Part shown: piece by piece, positions 7,406-17,240 of the stretch
Layout of the letters: every line of letters begins with the position of its first letter
How positions within the stretch are numbered: the stretch's first letter is position 1
From: CAWFPR01 sp963817635
GTDB taxonomy: Bacteria; Acidobacteriota; Vicinamibacteria; Vicinamibacterales; 2-12-FULL-66-21
Length of the DNA stretch: 64,000 nt
NCBI GenBank assembly: GCA_963817635.1
Contig: CAWFPR010000002.1
Location: 124,001 to 188,000 of the forward strand
Direction: 5' to 3'
Translations under genes and position numbers: made by a program
The notes under the pieces: model-generated
Database searches by the model: none
Told to the model about the DNA's origin: nothing
The model's input: the letters and a program-made list of their open reading frames with translations, nothing else

Positions 7406-8451
7406 CGAACATCCGCGAAGATCTCGAGCGCCGCGAGCGCGAGTTCCTGGCCCCGCAGGCGGCCCGGAGCGCCGATACGCGCGGGCGGCTTCGACCCGAG
7501 GCCGAGGACCCGATCCGGCCCGCCTTCCAGCGCGATCGCGACCGCATCATCCACTGCAAGGCGTTCCGCCGGCTGAAGCACAAGACGCAGGTCTTCTTCG
7601 CGCCGACCGGCGATCACTACCGGACGCGCCTCACCCACACGCTCGAGGTCTCGCAGATCGCGCGCAGCATCTCGAAGGTGCTGCGGCTCAACGAAGACCT
7701 CACCGAGGCCATCGCACTCGGCCACGATCTGGGACACACGCCGTTCGGCCACGCGGGCGAACGGGTGCTGCAGTCGCTCGTGCCAGGCGGCTTCAATCAC
7801 TACGAACAGAGCCTCCGGATCGTGGACGTCCTCGAAGACGATCGCACGGGGCTCAACCTGACCTGGGAAGTGCGCGACGGCATCGCCCGCCACTCGAAGG
7901 GGAAAAGCGGGCTGCCCGTCGGCGCCGATCCCGAACACCGCGCCAGCACCATCGAGGGCCAGGTCGCCCGCGTCGCCGACATCATCGCCTACGTCAACCA
8001 CGACATCGACGACTCGGTCAGGGCGGGCATCCTGAAAGAGGAAGATCTTCCCGCCGAACACGTCGCCGTGCTCGGCCGAGGCTCGTCCGAACGCATCGGC
8101 CGCATGGTGACCGACGTGGTGGTCCAGACGATGGACGGCGGGTTGACCGAGATCCGCATGAGCGACTCGATCCTCGAGGCCACCGTCGGCCTGCGCAGCT
8201 TCCTGTTCGACGCGGTCTACGAGAACGACCTCGCGACGTCCGAGTTCAAGAAGGCCAGCGGGATCCTCGGAGGCCTCTGGGACAAAGTGCGCGAACGCCC
8301 CACCCAGTTCCTCGACCAGCGCACCATCGAAGACGAAGGCCTCGATGCCGCCGCGCGCGATTTTCTCGCCGGCATGACCGACCGCTACGCCGTCAGCCTC
8401 TACGAAGAACTGTTCATTCCCAAGCCGTGGGTGTCGCTCACGGAACTGTGA
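7402..8451 (+). CDS. dgt: dGTPase-like HD-domain triphosphohydrolase
   Basis: An HD-domain dNTP triphosphohydrolase of 349 residues, matching the shorter dGTPase-like group. The metal-binding residues are visible: RTRLTHTLEVSQIARS with His 79, then LGHDLGHTPFGHAGE with His-Asp 108-109, and a later YVNHDIDD. The upstream signature IHCKAFRRLKHKTQVF is also typical. The ATG at 7402 overlaps the deoB stop. The reading frame is open far upstream inside deoB, but only the part from 7402 is homologous. It probably controls deoxynucleotide levels; the exact dNTP preference cannot be read from the sequence. Confidence 0.93.
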   Translation: MTNIREDLERREREFLAPQAARSADTRGRLRPEAEDPIRPAFQRDRDRIIHCKAFRRLKHKTQVFFAPTGDHYRTRLTHTLEVSQIARSISKVLRLNEDLTEAIALGHDLGHTPFGHAGERVLQSLVPGGFNHYEQSLRIVDVLEDDRTGLNLTWEVRDGIARHSKGKSGLPVGADPEHRASTIEGQVARVADIIAYVNHDIDDSVRAGILKEEDLPAEHVAVLGRGSSERIGRMVTDVVVQTMDGGLTEIRMSDSILEATVGLRSFLFDAVYENDLATSEFKKASGILGGLWDKVRERPTQFLDQRTIEDEGLDAAARDFLAGMTDRYAVSLYEELFIPKPWVSLTEL

Positions 8452-8602
8452 AGGGGCTTCAGGCTTCAGGCTTCTGGCTTGGGGCCAGAGGGTTGCCTGT
8501 GAAGCGTGACCCGTGTGAGGCGTGACACGCGGCTGTCGTTGGACCGTGATTTCAGGGTATAATGACGGGTTGCCGCCCGGCGCTGCCGGGCCATCTTGAG
8601 CC
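8452..8602 (+). other. Intergenic region with short heptamer run
   Basis: It begins with three GGCTTCA/GGCTTCT heptamers (about 8456-8480), the same family as the repeats after ubiE, then holds GTGAGGCGTGACACG-like words and a possible promoter near 8558. There is no credible coding sequence. Confidence 0.6.
8539..8563 (+). promoter_or_regulatory. Candidate promoter for DUF177-rpmF-plsX-fab operon
   Basis: TATAAT at 8558-8563 is a perfect -10 box 40 bases upstream of the DUF177 ATG. TTGGAC at 8539-8544 resembles a -35 but the spacing is only 13 bases, so recognition may depend mainly on the -10. Its position after a gap and before a long co-directional block supports the call. Confidence 0.45.
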
Positions 8603-9133
8603 ATGCTTCTCGACCTGAGCAAGCTGCACGGCCGGCGCGAGCACTTCGAGCGCGTTTTCGAGCCGGCTGTGTTCGCGCCCGACGATCCGGACTACCGGGT
8701 CGCGGCGCCGGTCGATTTGTCCATGGACGTCGAGAAGGCGGGCAAGGACGCCTTCCGGGTGACGGGGCGCGCGGCGACGAGGCTGGAACTGACGTGCAGC
8801 CGGTGCGTCGAGGCGTTCGAGGTGCCGGTCGATGCGCGCTTCGAGCTGCGCTACGTCCCGCAGCCCGACGCGGCGCCCGACGAGAAGGAAATCACCGACG
8901 ACGATCTGACGACCTCGTTCTACAACGAGGGATCGCTCGACCTCGTCGACATGTTGCGCGAGCAGTTTCAGCTGGCGCTCCCGATGAAGCCGTTGTGCGC
9001 CGAGGCGTGCCGCGGCCTGTGCCCCGAGTGCGGGGCGAACCTGAACCGCACCACCTGCGACTGCAGGCCCGCGTGGGACGCCAACCGCCTTGCGCCGCTC
9101 AAGGGGCTGCTGAACCGAGAGAAGGAGACCTAG
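8603..9133 (+). CDS. DUF177 (YceD-type) protein
   Basis: A 176-residue DUF177 protein, almost always encoded just before rpmF; family members affect 23S rRNA accumulation and maturation. Visible marks are the TCSRCVEAFEVP segment (two Cys two residues apart, about residues 69-80), the acidic PDEKEITDDDLTTSFYNEG block, and a Cys-rich end (LCAEACRGLCPECGANLNR, then CDC). The C-terminal Cys groups may bind zinc. It is followed by rpmF after only three bases, and the order DUF177-rpmF-plsX-fabD-fabG-acpP-fabF is widely conserved. The exact molecular role is not settled from sequence. Confidence 0.9.
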   Translation: MLLDLSKLHGRREHFERVFEPAVFAPDDPDYRVAAPVDLSMDVEKAGKDAFRVTGRAATRLELTCSRCVEAFEVPVDARFELRYVPQPDAAPDEKEITDDDLTTSFYNEGSLDLVDMLREQFQLALPMKPLCAEACRGLCPECGANLNRTTCDCRPAWDANRLAPLKGLLNREKET

Positions 9134-9136
9134 AAC

Positions 9137-9319
9137 GTGCCCAATCCCAAACGCCGGCATTCCAAGACCCGCACGGCCAAGCGCCGGACGCACGACGCCC
9201 TGCCCGCGGTGCCCACGAGCGCCTGCCCGCAGTGCCGCGAAGCGAAGGCGCCGCACCAGGTCTGCCCGCACTGCGGCTACTACAAGGGCCGTCAGGTCCG
9301 GCCGGTCGAGGAAGCGTAA
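9137..9319 (+). CDS. rpmF: 50S ribosomal protein L32
   Basis: Sixty residues with the L32 signature PNPKRRHSKTRTAKRR at the start and a zinc ribbon of two Cys pairs, ACPQCRE and VCPHCGYYKG. The start is GTG at 9137 after a GAGAAGGAGA Shine-Dalgarno stretch that lies inside the end of the DUF177 gene. It is part of the large ribosomal subunit and its mRNA is probably shared with plsX and the fatty-acid genes downstream. Confidence 0.96.
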   Translation: MPNPKRRHSKTRTAKRRTHDALPAVPTSACPQCREAKAPHQVCPHCGYYKGRQVRPVEEA

Positions 9320-9376
9320 GGACCAGTCGGCCGTGACCGACGCCGACGGTCCGCGTCGCACTCCCGCCCGTACTCC

Positions 9377-10375
9377 ATGCGCATAGCCATCGACGTGATG
9401 GGCGGCGACGACGGGCCCGGCGGTATCATCGACGGGGCGCTCGTGGCTGCCCGGCATCTGCAGATCGGGCTGCTGCTCGTCGGCGATCGAGGCGTCATCG
9501 ACGCCGAGATTGCCCGGCATCCCGGGGCTGCCGCGCTCTCGCTCGAGATCCTCGACACGCCCGAGTGGATCGGCATGGAGGAACCGGCCGCCGCGGCGCT
9601 CCGGCGCAAGCCGCGGGCGTCGATTCGTCTCGCGGCCGAGGCCGTCAAGGAGGGCAGGGCCGCGGCCCTCTTCAGCGCCGGGCATACGGGCGCAGCCGTC
9701 ATGGCCGCGCACGGCGCGTTCGGCCGTCTCCCGGGCGTCGATCGTCCTGCCCTTGCCACCATCATTCCGACCCGCCGGCGTCCCGCCGTGCTGCTCGATT
9801 CCGGTGCGACGGTCGAATGCCGTCCCCAGCATCTCGTGCAGTTCGCGGTCATGGGGTCGGCCTATGCGCGCGCCGCGCTCGGGTGCGCGTCGCCCCGCGT
9901 GGGCCTGCTGTCGGTCGGAGAGGAAGCGAGCAAGGGCAACGAACTGACGCGCGAGGCGCACCAGTTGCTCAAGTCGGCGCCGATCGCGTTTGCCGGCAAT
10001 GTCGAAGGACGCGACGTCTACGCCGGCGAGGTGGACGTCATCGTGTGCGACGGCTTCACGGGCAACGTCACGCTGAAGATCAGCGAAGGGCTGGTCGAGG
10101 CGGTGGAGCACCTGCTGCACGAGGAACTGTCGGCGACCTTCGGCACCCGCGTGGGCTACCTGCTGTCGCGCCAGGCGTTCCGGCGTTTCCGCAAGCGGCT
10201 CGACGCGTCGGAGTATGGCGGCGCGCCGCTCGTCGGCCTCAACGGCCTGTGCATCGTCGGCCACGGCCGATCGTCGCCCAAAGCCGTGCGCAACGCCGTC
10301 GCGATGGCGGCGAAGTTCGCGGCGGACGGGTTGCTCGGGAGACTGGCAAAGGATCTGGCGGCCGCGACGAATTGA
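9377..10375 (+). CDS. plsX: Phosphate acyltransferase PlsX
   Basis: PlsX makes acyl-phosphate from acyl-ACP for phospholipid synthesis. The start RIAIDVMGGDDGPGGIIDGA is diagnostic, as are SAGHTGAAVMAAHGAFGRL, LLDSGATVECRP, VGLLSVGEEASKGNEL, CDGFTGNVTLKISEG and HGRSSPKAVRNAVAMA near the end. The length of 332 residues is normal and there is no interruption. It sits between rpmF and fabD in the usual order and is followed by a 77-base gap filled with heptamer repeats. Confidence 0.96.
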   Translation: MRIAIDVMGGDDGPGGIIDGALVAARHLQIGLLLVGDRGVIDAEIARHPGAAALSLEILDTPEWIGMEEPAAAALRRKPRASIRLAAEAVKEGRAAALFSAGHTGAAVMAAHGAFGRLPGVDRPALATIIPTRRRPAVLLDSGATVECRPQHLVQFAVMGSAYARAALGCASPRVGLLSVGEEASKGNELTREAHQLLKSAPIAFAGNVEGRDVYAGEVDVIVCDGFTGNVTLKISEGLVEAVEHLLHEELSATFGTRVGYLLSRQAFRRFRKRLDASEYGGAPLVGLNGLCIVGHGRSSPKAVRNAVAMAAKFAADGLLGRLAKDLAAATN

Positions 10376-10452
10376 GCGGACCGCGGACAGCGGACCGCGG
10401 AGAGCGGCCAGCGGACCGCGGACCGCGGAGAGCGGAGAGCGGAGAGCGGAAC
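10376..10452 (+). repeat. AGCGGAN heptamer tandem repeat
   Basis: About eleven heptamers of the forms AGCGGAC, CGCGGAC, CGCGGAG, AGCGGCC and AGCGGAG fill the whole gap between plsX and fabD. The last GCGGAGAGCGGA copies may act as the purine-rich ribosome-binding region of fabD. The same words occur at 13724-13790 and, inverted, near 2712-2785. Confidence 0.85.
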
Positions 10453-11427
10453 ATGATCGCACTGGTATTTCCCGGGCAGGGCGCGCAGAAGGTCGGCATG
10501 GGCAAGTCGCTCAGCGAGCGGTTTCCGATCTGCCGCGACACGTTTCGCGAGGCGGACGAGGCGCTGGGCGAGTCGCTGAGCGGGCTCTGCTTCGAGGGGC
10601 CCGAGGAGCGGCTGCTGCTGACCGAGCACACGCAGCCCGCGATCCTCGCGGCGAGCATCGCGGTGTACCGCCTGGTGGAGTCGCTCGGCCTCCGGGCGTC
10701 GTTCGCCGCCGGGCACAGCCTGGGCGAGTATTCCGCCCACGTGGCTGCCGGTACGTTATCCTTCGCGGATGCCTTGAGGACGGTGCGCCGCCGCGGTCAG
10801 TACATGCAGGAGGCGGTGCCGGTCGGCACCGGGGCGATGGCGGCGCTCCTGGGGCTCGACGTGGACGCCGTGTCGCGCGCGTGCGCGCAGGCGCAGGACG
10901 AGATGCCGGGGCGGATCGTCACACCGGCAAACGTGAACGCGCCCGGGCAGGTGGTGATTGCGGGGCACGCCGATGCCGTGGCGCGCGCCGGTGAATGCGC
11001 GAAGGCGCTCGGCGCCAGGCGCGTGATTCCCCTGGCCGTCAGCGCACCGTTCCATTGCCCGCTGATGAAGCCGGCCGAGGCGCGGCTCGCGCCGGAATTG
11101 CGTGCGCTCGATGCGCGCGATCCGCGCATCCCGGTGGTGGCCAACGTGGACGCGCAACCGAAGCGCGATCGCGCAGCCGCCATCGAGGCGCTCATCGGTC
11201 AGGTGTCGGCGCCGGTGCTGTGGGAAGCGGTCGTGACGCGGCTCATCGCCGAGGGGGCGCGGACGTTCGTGGAACTCGGGCCCGGCACCGTGCTCGCGGG
11301 GTTGATTCGGAAGATCGACCGCAGCGTCGCGGTTGTCAGTGTGGAGAACGAGGGCGGCCTTGCCGCGGTCGAGGCGCTGCTGCGCGGCGCGGACGACGCG
11401 ACTCAGGGGCCGCCGCACAGCGTATGA
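10453..11427 (+). CDS. fabD: Malonyl-CoA:ACP transacylase FabD
   Basis: FabD loads malonate onto acyl carrier protein. Its 324 residues start with VFPGQGAQKVGMGK; the catalytic Ser is in GHSLGEYSAH (Ser 89), and the His is in SAPFHCPLM. QPAILAAS and the GPGTVLAGLIRKID end are also typical. An in-frame opening reaches well upstream into plsX, but the ATG at 10453 matches the family start. The stop overlaps the fabG ATG (ATGA), which implies translational coupling. Confidence 0.96.
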   Translation: MIALVFPGQGAQKVGMGKSLSERFPICRDTFREADEALGESLSGLCFEGPEERLLLTEHTQPAILAASIAVYRLVESLGLRASFAAGHSLGEYSAHVAAGTLSFADALRTVRRRGQYMQEAVPVGTGAMAALLGLDVDAVSRACAQAQDEMPGRIVTPANVNAPGQVVIAGHADAVARAGECAKALGARRVIPLAVSAPFHCPLMKPAEARLAPELRALDARDPRIPVVANVDAQPKRDRAAAIEALIGQVSAPVLWEAVVTRLIAEGARTFVELGPGTVLAGLIRKIDRSVAVVSVENEGGLAAVEALLRGADDATQGPPHSV

Positions 11428-12164
11428 TTGACCTTTCAGGCCGCACCGCCATCGTGACCGGCGCCTCGCGCGGGATCGGGCGCGCGATTGCGCTGAAGCT
11501 CGCCGCGCAGGGCGCCCATGTCGTGGCCGCGGCGCGCGGGGAGCACGCCCGCGAAGTGGCCGACGAGATCCGCACCGCCGGCGGCCGCGCCGACTGGGCG
11601 GCGCTCGACGTGACCGACGCGGGATCGGCCGAGCAGGTGGTCGCCTCCGCGCTGGCGTCCCACGGGCGGATCGACATCCTCGTCAACAACGCGGGGATCG
11701 CGCGCGACCAGCTGCTGCTGCGGATGAAGCGCGACGACTGGGATGCGGTGCTGGCGACGAACCTGACGTCGGCCTTCACCCTGACCCAGCTCGTGCTGAA
11801 GCCGATGGTCCGGCAGCGCGCCGGCCGCATCATCAGCGTCGGGTCGGTGGTCGGTCAGGGGGGCAACGCCGGGCAGGCGAACTACGCGGCCTCGAAGGCG
11901 GGCCTCGTCGGGTTCACCCTCTCGGTGGCGCTCGAAGTCGCCTCGCGCGGCATCACGGCCAACGTCGTGGCGCCGGGGCTGATCGACACGGATATGACGC
12001 GCGCGATCACGGGCAGCGCGCGCGAGGAATGGGCGGCGAAGATTCCGCTTCGCCGTCTGGGGACCTCGGAGGACATCGCAGCGGCCGTCTGCTTTCTGGC
12101 ATCGGACGAGGCGTCGTATATTACGGGGCAGGTCCTGGCCGTCAATGGCGGGATGTACATGTAG
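11424..12164 (+). CDS. fabG: 3-oxoacyl-ACP reductase FabG
   Basis: A short-chain dehydrogenase of 246 residues that reduces 3-oxoacyl-ACP with NADPH. The cofactor motif TGASRGIGRAIA (residues 12-23), NNAGIARD, the catalytic Ser in ISVGSVVGQGGN, and YAASKAG with the Tyr-Lys pair are all in place. ITGQVLAVNGGMYM is the usual C-terminus. The ATG overlaps the stop of fabD. Its location between fabD and acpP makes the fatty-acid role secure among the many related reductases. Confidence 0.95.
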   Translation: MIDLSGRTAIVTGASRGIGRAIALKLAAQGAHVVAAARGEHAREVADEIRTAGGRADWAALDVTDAGSAEQVVASALASHGRIDILVNNAGIARDQLLLRMKRDDWDAVLATNLTSAFTLTQLVLKPMVRQRAGRIISVGSVVGQGGNAGQANYAASKAGLVGFTLSVALEVASRGITANVVAPGLIDTDMTRAITGSAREEWAAKIPLRRLGTSEDIAAAVCFLASDEASYITGQVLAVNGGMYM

Positions 12165-12201
12165 CGCTGCGGTCTGGAGTGACCGCGCAATGGAGGGCTG
12201 A

Positions 12202-12441
12202 ATGGCCGTCGCTGACAAAGTCAAGAGCATCATCGTGGAGCAACTCGGGGTGGACGAGGAAGAAGTGACCCCGGATGCTTCGTTCGTCGACGACCTCGGA
12301 GCGGATTCGCTCGACACGGTCGAACTGGTGATGGCGTTCGAGGAAGAGTTCGGCATCGAGATCCCGGACGAGGACGCCGAGAAGATCACGCGCGTCAAGG
12401 AAGCGGTCGAGTACATCGAATCGCACAGCAAGAAGAAGTAG
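12202..12441 (+). CDS. acpP: Acyl carrier protein
   Basis: A 79-residue acidic carrier protein with the phosphopantetheine site Ser 36 in DLGADSLDTVELVMAFEEE. It is preceded by a GGAGGG ribosome-binding site. The lysine-rich tail (HSKKK) is common in ACPs. It carries the growing acyl chain for FabD, FabG and FabF encoded next to it. Confidence 0.97.
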   Translation: MAVADKVKSIIVEQLGVDEEEVTPDASFVDDLGADSLDTVELVMAFEEEFGIEIPDEDAEKITRVKEAVEYIESHSKKK

Positions 12442-12461
12442 GCACCCCCGCCGGGGGCTGC
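12442..12461 (+). other. GC-rich stem-loop between acpP and fabF
   Basis: CCCCC, a three-base loop and GGGGG form a short perfect hairpin right after the acpP stop. There is no T-tract, so it is more likely an mRNA stabiliser or attenuator that keeps acpP mRNA abundant than a terminator. This function is inferred only from position. Confidence 0.35.
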
Positions 12462-12481
12462 GTCCACCATATGGAGGCGGT

Positions 12482-13723
<1,242 letters not shown>

Positions 13724-13806
13724 CGGACAGCGGACAGCGGAGCACGCGGAGAGCGGACGCAGGCGGCAGAGCGGAGAGCGGAGAGCGGCTCAGCTCGAGG
13801 CAGGAT
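13724..13806 (+). repeat. AGCGGAN heptamer repeat upstream of etfB
   Basis: A looser version of the repeat between plsX and fabD: AGCGGAC twice, then imperfect copies separated by GCAGGCGGC, then AGCGGAG runs to about 13790. Only the last 15 bases before etfB (CTCGAGGCAGGAT) look like a normal leader with a ribosome-binding site. Confidence 0.75.
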
Positions 13807-14596
13807 ATGAAGATAGCGGTTTGCATCAAGCAGGTGGTGACGCGCGAGTGGCAGTTGCGGGTCAATGAGGCGAAGGACTGGATTCGCGACCAGGACGCGA
13901 GCTTCGAACTGAACGAGCCGGATGCCTACGCGCTCGAGGAGGCGTTGCGGCTCAAGGAGAAGCACGGCGGGGAAGTCGTCGTCTGTTCGGCCGGGCCGGC
14001 CCGCGCCTCGCAGGTGATCCGCGAGGCGCTCGCGCGCGGGGCCGATCGGGCCATCCACGTCGAGTCCGACGGTCTCGCCTCGGCCGACGCCTTCACGGTG
14101 GCCGACGCGCTCGCCTCGGCGATTCGCGACGAGGCGTTCGACCTCGTGCTCACCGGTCTCCAGTCCGACGACCAGGGCTTCGGGCAGGTCGGCGTCGTGC
14201 TGGCCGAGAAGCTCGGCATGCCGCACGCCACCATCATCATGGAAGTCCAGGTGGTGGACGCGCCGGCCGGATCCGGGCCGGGCCTGCGCGTGAAGCGCGA
14301 GCTCGAAGGCGGCTGGTTCCAGTGGATCACGCTCCCGCTTCCGGCGCTGCTCACGATCCAGAGCGGCATCAACCAGCTGCGCTACGCCACGCTCAAGGGG
14401 ATCATGGCGGCGAAGAAGAAGGAAATCCGCAAGGTCGCGGCCGCGGACGGGCGCGGCGGAGCCGACGCTGCGCATCGCCTCGGTGTATTTCCCCGAGAAG
14501 GGGAAGAAGACGCAGATGATCCCCGGCTCGGCCGCCGAGGCCGCCAAAGAGCTGATCAAACGCCTCCGCGACGAGGCACGGGTGATCCAGTCATGA
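13807..14596 (+). CDS. etfB: Electron transfer flavoprotein beta subunit (one frameshift)
   Basis: The beta subunit of the FAD/AMP electron carrier that takes electrons from acyl-CoA dehydrogenases. MKIAVCIKQVVTREWQLRVN, LNEPDAYALEEALRLKE and the signature VLTGLQSDDQGFGQVGVVLA are present. The native frame is lost at a GGG at 14449-14451; dropping one G restores EPTLRIASVYFPEKGKK and a normal end, AKELIKRLRDEARVIQS, whose TGA overlaps the ATG of etfA. Without that correction the frame runs on without a stop into etfA, giving a false fusion. A one-base sequencing error is the simplest explanation. Confidence 0.9.
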
Positions 14597-15555
14597 TTCT
14601 CGTCGTTGCAGAAGAGCGTGGAGGCCGCCTCAACCGCGCCACGTGGGAAACGATTGCCGCGGCACAGCAGGCCGGGAACGGTCCGGTCAAGGTCGCCGTC
14701 ATCGGTTCGGGTGTCGACGGGGTAGCGACCGAGCTGGCCGCCGCCGATGTCGCCGAAGTCGTGGTCGTCGATGCGGCGCCGCTCGCCGACTACACGGCCG
14801 ACGGCTACGTCGCGGCACTGGCCGCACTGATCGCCGAGGAGAAGCCCTCGCTGGTCTTCCTGCCGCACACCTACCAGACGCGCGACTTCGCGCCGGCCCT
14901 GGCCGCCCGCATCGGGCGCGCCCTGGTGACCGACGTGACGGCAACGAAGGCGCAGGACGGCAGAGCGCTTTACGTCCGGCCCATCTTCCAGGGCAAGCTG
15001 ACCGCCGACGTCGAGGCGACCGGCCCGGCTCCGCACCTCGTCACCTGGCAGATTGGCGCCTTCCGCGCCGACGCCGCCGCGCGGGGCGCCGCCGCCGCGC
15101 CGATCCGGAAGTCGGCCGTCAGCGTCGATGCCGGCGCCATCCGGCAGAAGCCGGAAGCGCCCTTCCAGGAGGCGAAGGCCGCCGTCGATCTCTCGCAGGC
15201 CGAGCGCATCGTCGCGGTCGGCCGCGGCATCAAGGGCCAGGAGCACCTGAAGATCGCCGAGCAGCTCGCCCAGGCGCTTGGCGCCGAACTGGCGGCGTCA
15301 CGTCCGATCTGCGACTCGGGCTGGCTGCCGATGGACCGCCAGGTCGGCAGCTCGGGCCAGACGGTCGCGCCGAAGCTCTATGTGGCGCTCGGCATCTCCG
15401 GCGCCATCCAGCACGTAGTCGGCATGAAGGGCTCGCGGACGATTGTCGCGATCAACAAGGACGCCGAGGCCCCGATCTTCGAGGTGGCCGACTACGGCAT
15501 CGCGGGCGACCTGTTCGAGATCGTGCCGGCGATGATCGCGGAGCTCAACAAGTAG
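14593..15555 (+). CDS. etfA: Electron transfer flavoprotein alpha subunit
   Basis: The alpha subunit, 320 residues. An N-terminal adenine-nucleotide-binding-like half (MILVVAEERGGRLNRATWET onward) is followed by the FAD domain with VAVGRGIKGQEHLKIAEQLA, SRPICDSGWLPMDRQVGSSG, LYVALGISGAIQHVVGM and ADYGIAGDLFEIVPAMIAEL. It binds FAD and pairs with EtfB. The ATG overlaps the corrected stop of etfB, and ETF-QO begins three bases after its stop, so all three are one transcription unit. Confidence 0.94.
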   Translation: MILVVAEERGGRLNRATWETIAAAQQAGNGPVKVAVIGSGVDGVATELAAADVAEVVVVDAAPLADYTADGYVAALAALIAEEKPSLVFLPHTYQTRDFAPALAARIGRALVTDVTATKAQDGRALYVRPIFQGKLTADVEATGPAPHLVTWQIGAFRADAAARGAAAAPIRKSAVSVDAGAIRQKPEAPFQEAKAAVDLSQAERIVAVGRGIKGQEHLKIAEQLAQALGAELAASRPICDSGWLPMDRQVGSSGQTVAPKLYVALGISGAIQHVVGMKGSRTIVAINKDAEAPIFEVADYGIAGDLFEIVPAMIAELNK

Positions 15556-15557
15556 AG

Positions 15558-17240
15558 ATGGACCGCGAAACCCTCGACGTCGATGTCCTGATTGTTGGCG
15601 GCGGGCCAGCCGGGATGTCGGCCGGGCTTCGCCTCGCGCAGCTCCAGCGGGAACGCGGCGGCGAACCGCTCTCGATCGCCGTTCTCGAAAAGGCGCGCGA
15701 GGCCGGGGCGCACATGCTGTCGGGCGCGGTGCTGGATCCGTCCGCCCTGAAGGATCTCGTGCCGGACTTCCAGGCGAAGGGGGCGCCGCTCGCTTCCGAG
15801 GTCCACGACGACGCCGTGTACTTCCTGACGCGCACGGGGAAGGTGCGCTTCCCCTTCACCCCGCCGCCGCTGCGTAATCACGGCAACTACATCATCTCGC
15901 TCAACCGCTTCGTCAAGTGGCTGGGTGGGCTCGTCGAGGCCGAGGGCATCGACGTCTTCACGGGCTTCTCGGCGAGTGAAGTGCTGTACGACCCCTCGAC
16001 AGGTTCGGGGCAGGCTCGCGTCGCGGGCGTGCGAACCGGCGACCGCGGGATCGACAAGCACGGGCAGCCCCGGGCCAACTTCGAGCCGGGCGTGGACATC
16101 CGGGCGAAGGTCACGATTCTGACCGACGGCGTGCGCGGCAACCTCACGAAGCAGCTCGTCCGGCGCCTGGCGCTCGACGAGGGGCGCTCGCCGCAGCTCT
16201 ACGCGATCGGCATCAAGGAGCTGTGGGAGGTCCCGAAGGATCGCCTGAAGCCGGGGACCGTCATCCATTCGATGGGGTTTCCCCTGCGCCGGGAAGAGTT
16301 CGGCGGCGGCTTCATCTACGCCCTGCCCGACGGGGTCCTGTCGGTGGGGTTCGTCACCGGGCTCGACTACCGGGATCCGATGTTCGATCCGCACGTGACG
16401 TTCCAGCACTTCAAGCGGCACCCGCTCATCGCGCCGCTGCTCGAGGGCGGGCAGATGGTGCGCTACGGCGCCAAGGCGCTGCCGGAAGGGGGCTGGCACA
16501 CGATTCCGCGCGTGTACGCCGACGGCGCGCTGATCGCGGGGGATGCCGGCGGGTTCATGAACTCGATGCGGCTCAAGGGCATCCACCTGGCGATGCGGAC
16601 CGGCATGCTGGCGGCGGAGGCGGCATTCGACGCCGTCCGGGCCGGCGACGCCTCGGCGTCCCGCCTGGCCCGCTATCAGGCCGCCATCGACGCCAGCCCC
16701 GTCCGGCAGGAGCTGTACCCGGTACGCAACGTCCACCAGAGCTTCAGCTACGGACTGATTCCGGGGCTGCTCTATTCGGGGCTCTCGCTGGTGACCGGCG
16801 GATGGTGGTATCGCGACCCGATGCCGGCGCATGCCGGCTACGAGCGCATGGCGAAGATCGCCGAGTACGATAAGGACGGCCCTCCGGATCCCGATGCGCC
16901 GGTGCGGCCGGCGAAAATCGACCGGCAGCTCACCTTCGATCGCCTGACCAACGTCCACTTCTCGGGCACGCGGCACGCCGAAGACCAGCCGTCGCACCTC
17001 ATCGTCCACGACGCCGACATCTGCCGGACGCGCTGCCGCGTCGAGTACGGCAACCCCTGCACGCGCTTCTGCCCGGCCAACGTCTACGAGATGGTCGATG
17101 CCGGCGACGGGACGAAGAAGCTCCAGATCAACGCATCGAACTGCGTCCACTGCAAGACCTGCGACATCATGGACCCCTACCAGATCATCGACTGGGTCCC
17201 GCCCGAGGGCGGCGGCGGACCACAGTACGACGGCATGTAG
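15558..17240 (+). CDS. Electron transfer flavoprotein-ubiquinone oxidoreductase
   Basis: The membrane-associated FAD and 4Fe-4S enzyme that moves electrons from ETF to the quinone pool; here the acceptor is probably menaquinone. Its 560 residues hold the dinucleotide fold VLIVGGGPAGMSAGLRLA, EKAREAGAHMLSGAV, the quinone/FAD region around DAGGFMNSMRLKGIHLAM, and the cluster ligands in NPCTRFCPANVYE and NCVHCKTCDIMDPYQIIDW. It follows etfA directly. At about residues 145-153 the protein contains PSTGSGQAR, encoded by a dispersed repeat that has inserted in frame in a surface loop. A reading-frame error is not needed to explain the gene. Confidence 0.95.
   Translation: MDRETLDVDVLIVGGGPAGMSAGLRLAQLQRERGGEPLSIAVLEKAREAGAHMLSGAVLDPSALKDLVPDFQAKGAPLASEVHDDAVYFLTRTGKVRFPFTPPPLRNHGNYIISLNRFVKWLGGLVEAEGIDVFTGFSASEVLYDPSTGSGQARVAGVRTGDRGIDKHGQPRANFEPGVDIRAKVTILTDGVRGNLTKQLVRRLALDEGRSPQLYAIGIKELWEVPKDRLKPGTVIHSMGFPLRREEFGGGFIYALPDGVLSVGFVTGLDYRDPMFDPHVTFQHFKRHPLIAPLLEGGQMVRYGAKALPEGGWHTIPRVYADGALIAGDAGGFMNSMRLKGIHLAMRTGMLAAEAAFDAVRAGDASASRLARYQAAIDASPVRQELYPVRNVHQSFSYGLIPGLLYSGLSLVTGGWWYRDPMPAHAGYERMAKIAEYDKDGPPDPDAPVRPAKIDRQLTFDRLTNVHFSGTRHAEDQPSHLIVHDADICRTRCRVEYGNPCTRFCPANVYEMVDAGDGTKKLQINASNCVHCKTCDIMDPYQIIDWVPPEGGGGPQYDGM
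15992..16018 (+). repeat. Dispersed REP-like element inside the ETF-QO gene
   Basis: CCCCTCGACAGGTTCGGGGC followed by AGGCTCG matches the common environmental-genome repeat whose usual form is CCTTCGACAGGCTCAGGGCA. It is read here as PSTGSGQA; on the other strand it gives the well-known ACPEPVEG string. Its 27 bases are a multiple of three, so the ORF stays open. Confidence 0.6.

Noticed and set aside
10376..10452. Binding-site array for a regulator
   Set aside because: Copies are contiguous and variable, and the same repeats occur in unrelated gaps; tandem-repeat slippage is enough to explain them.
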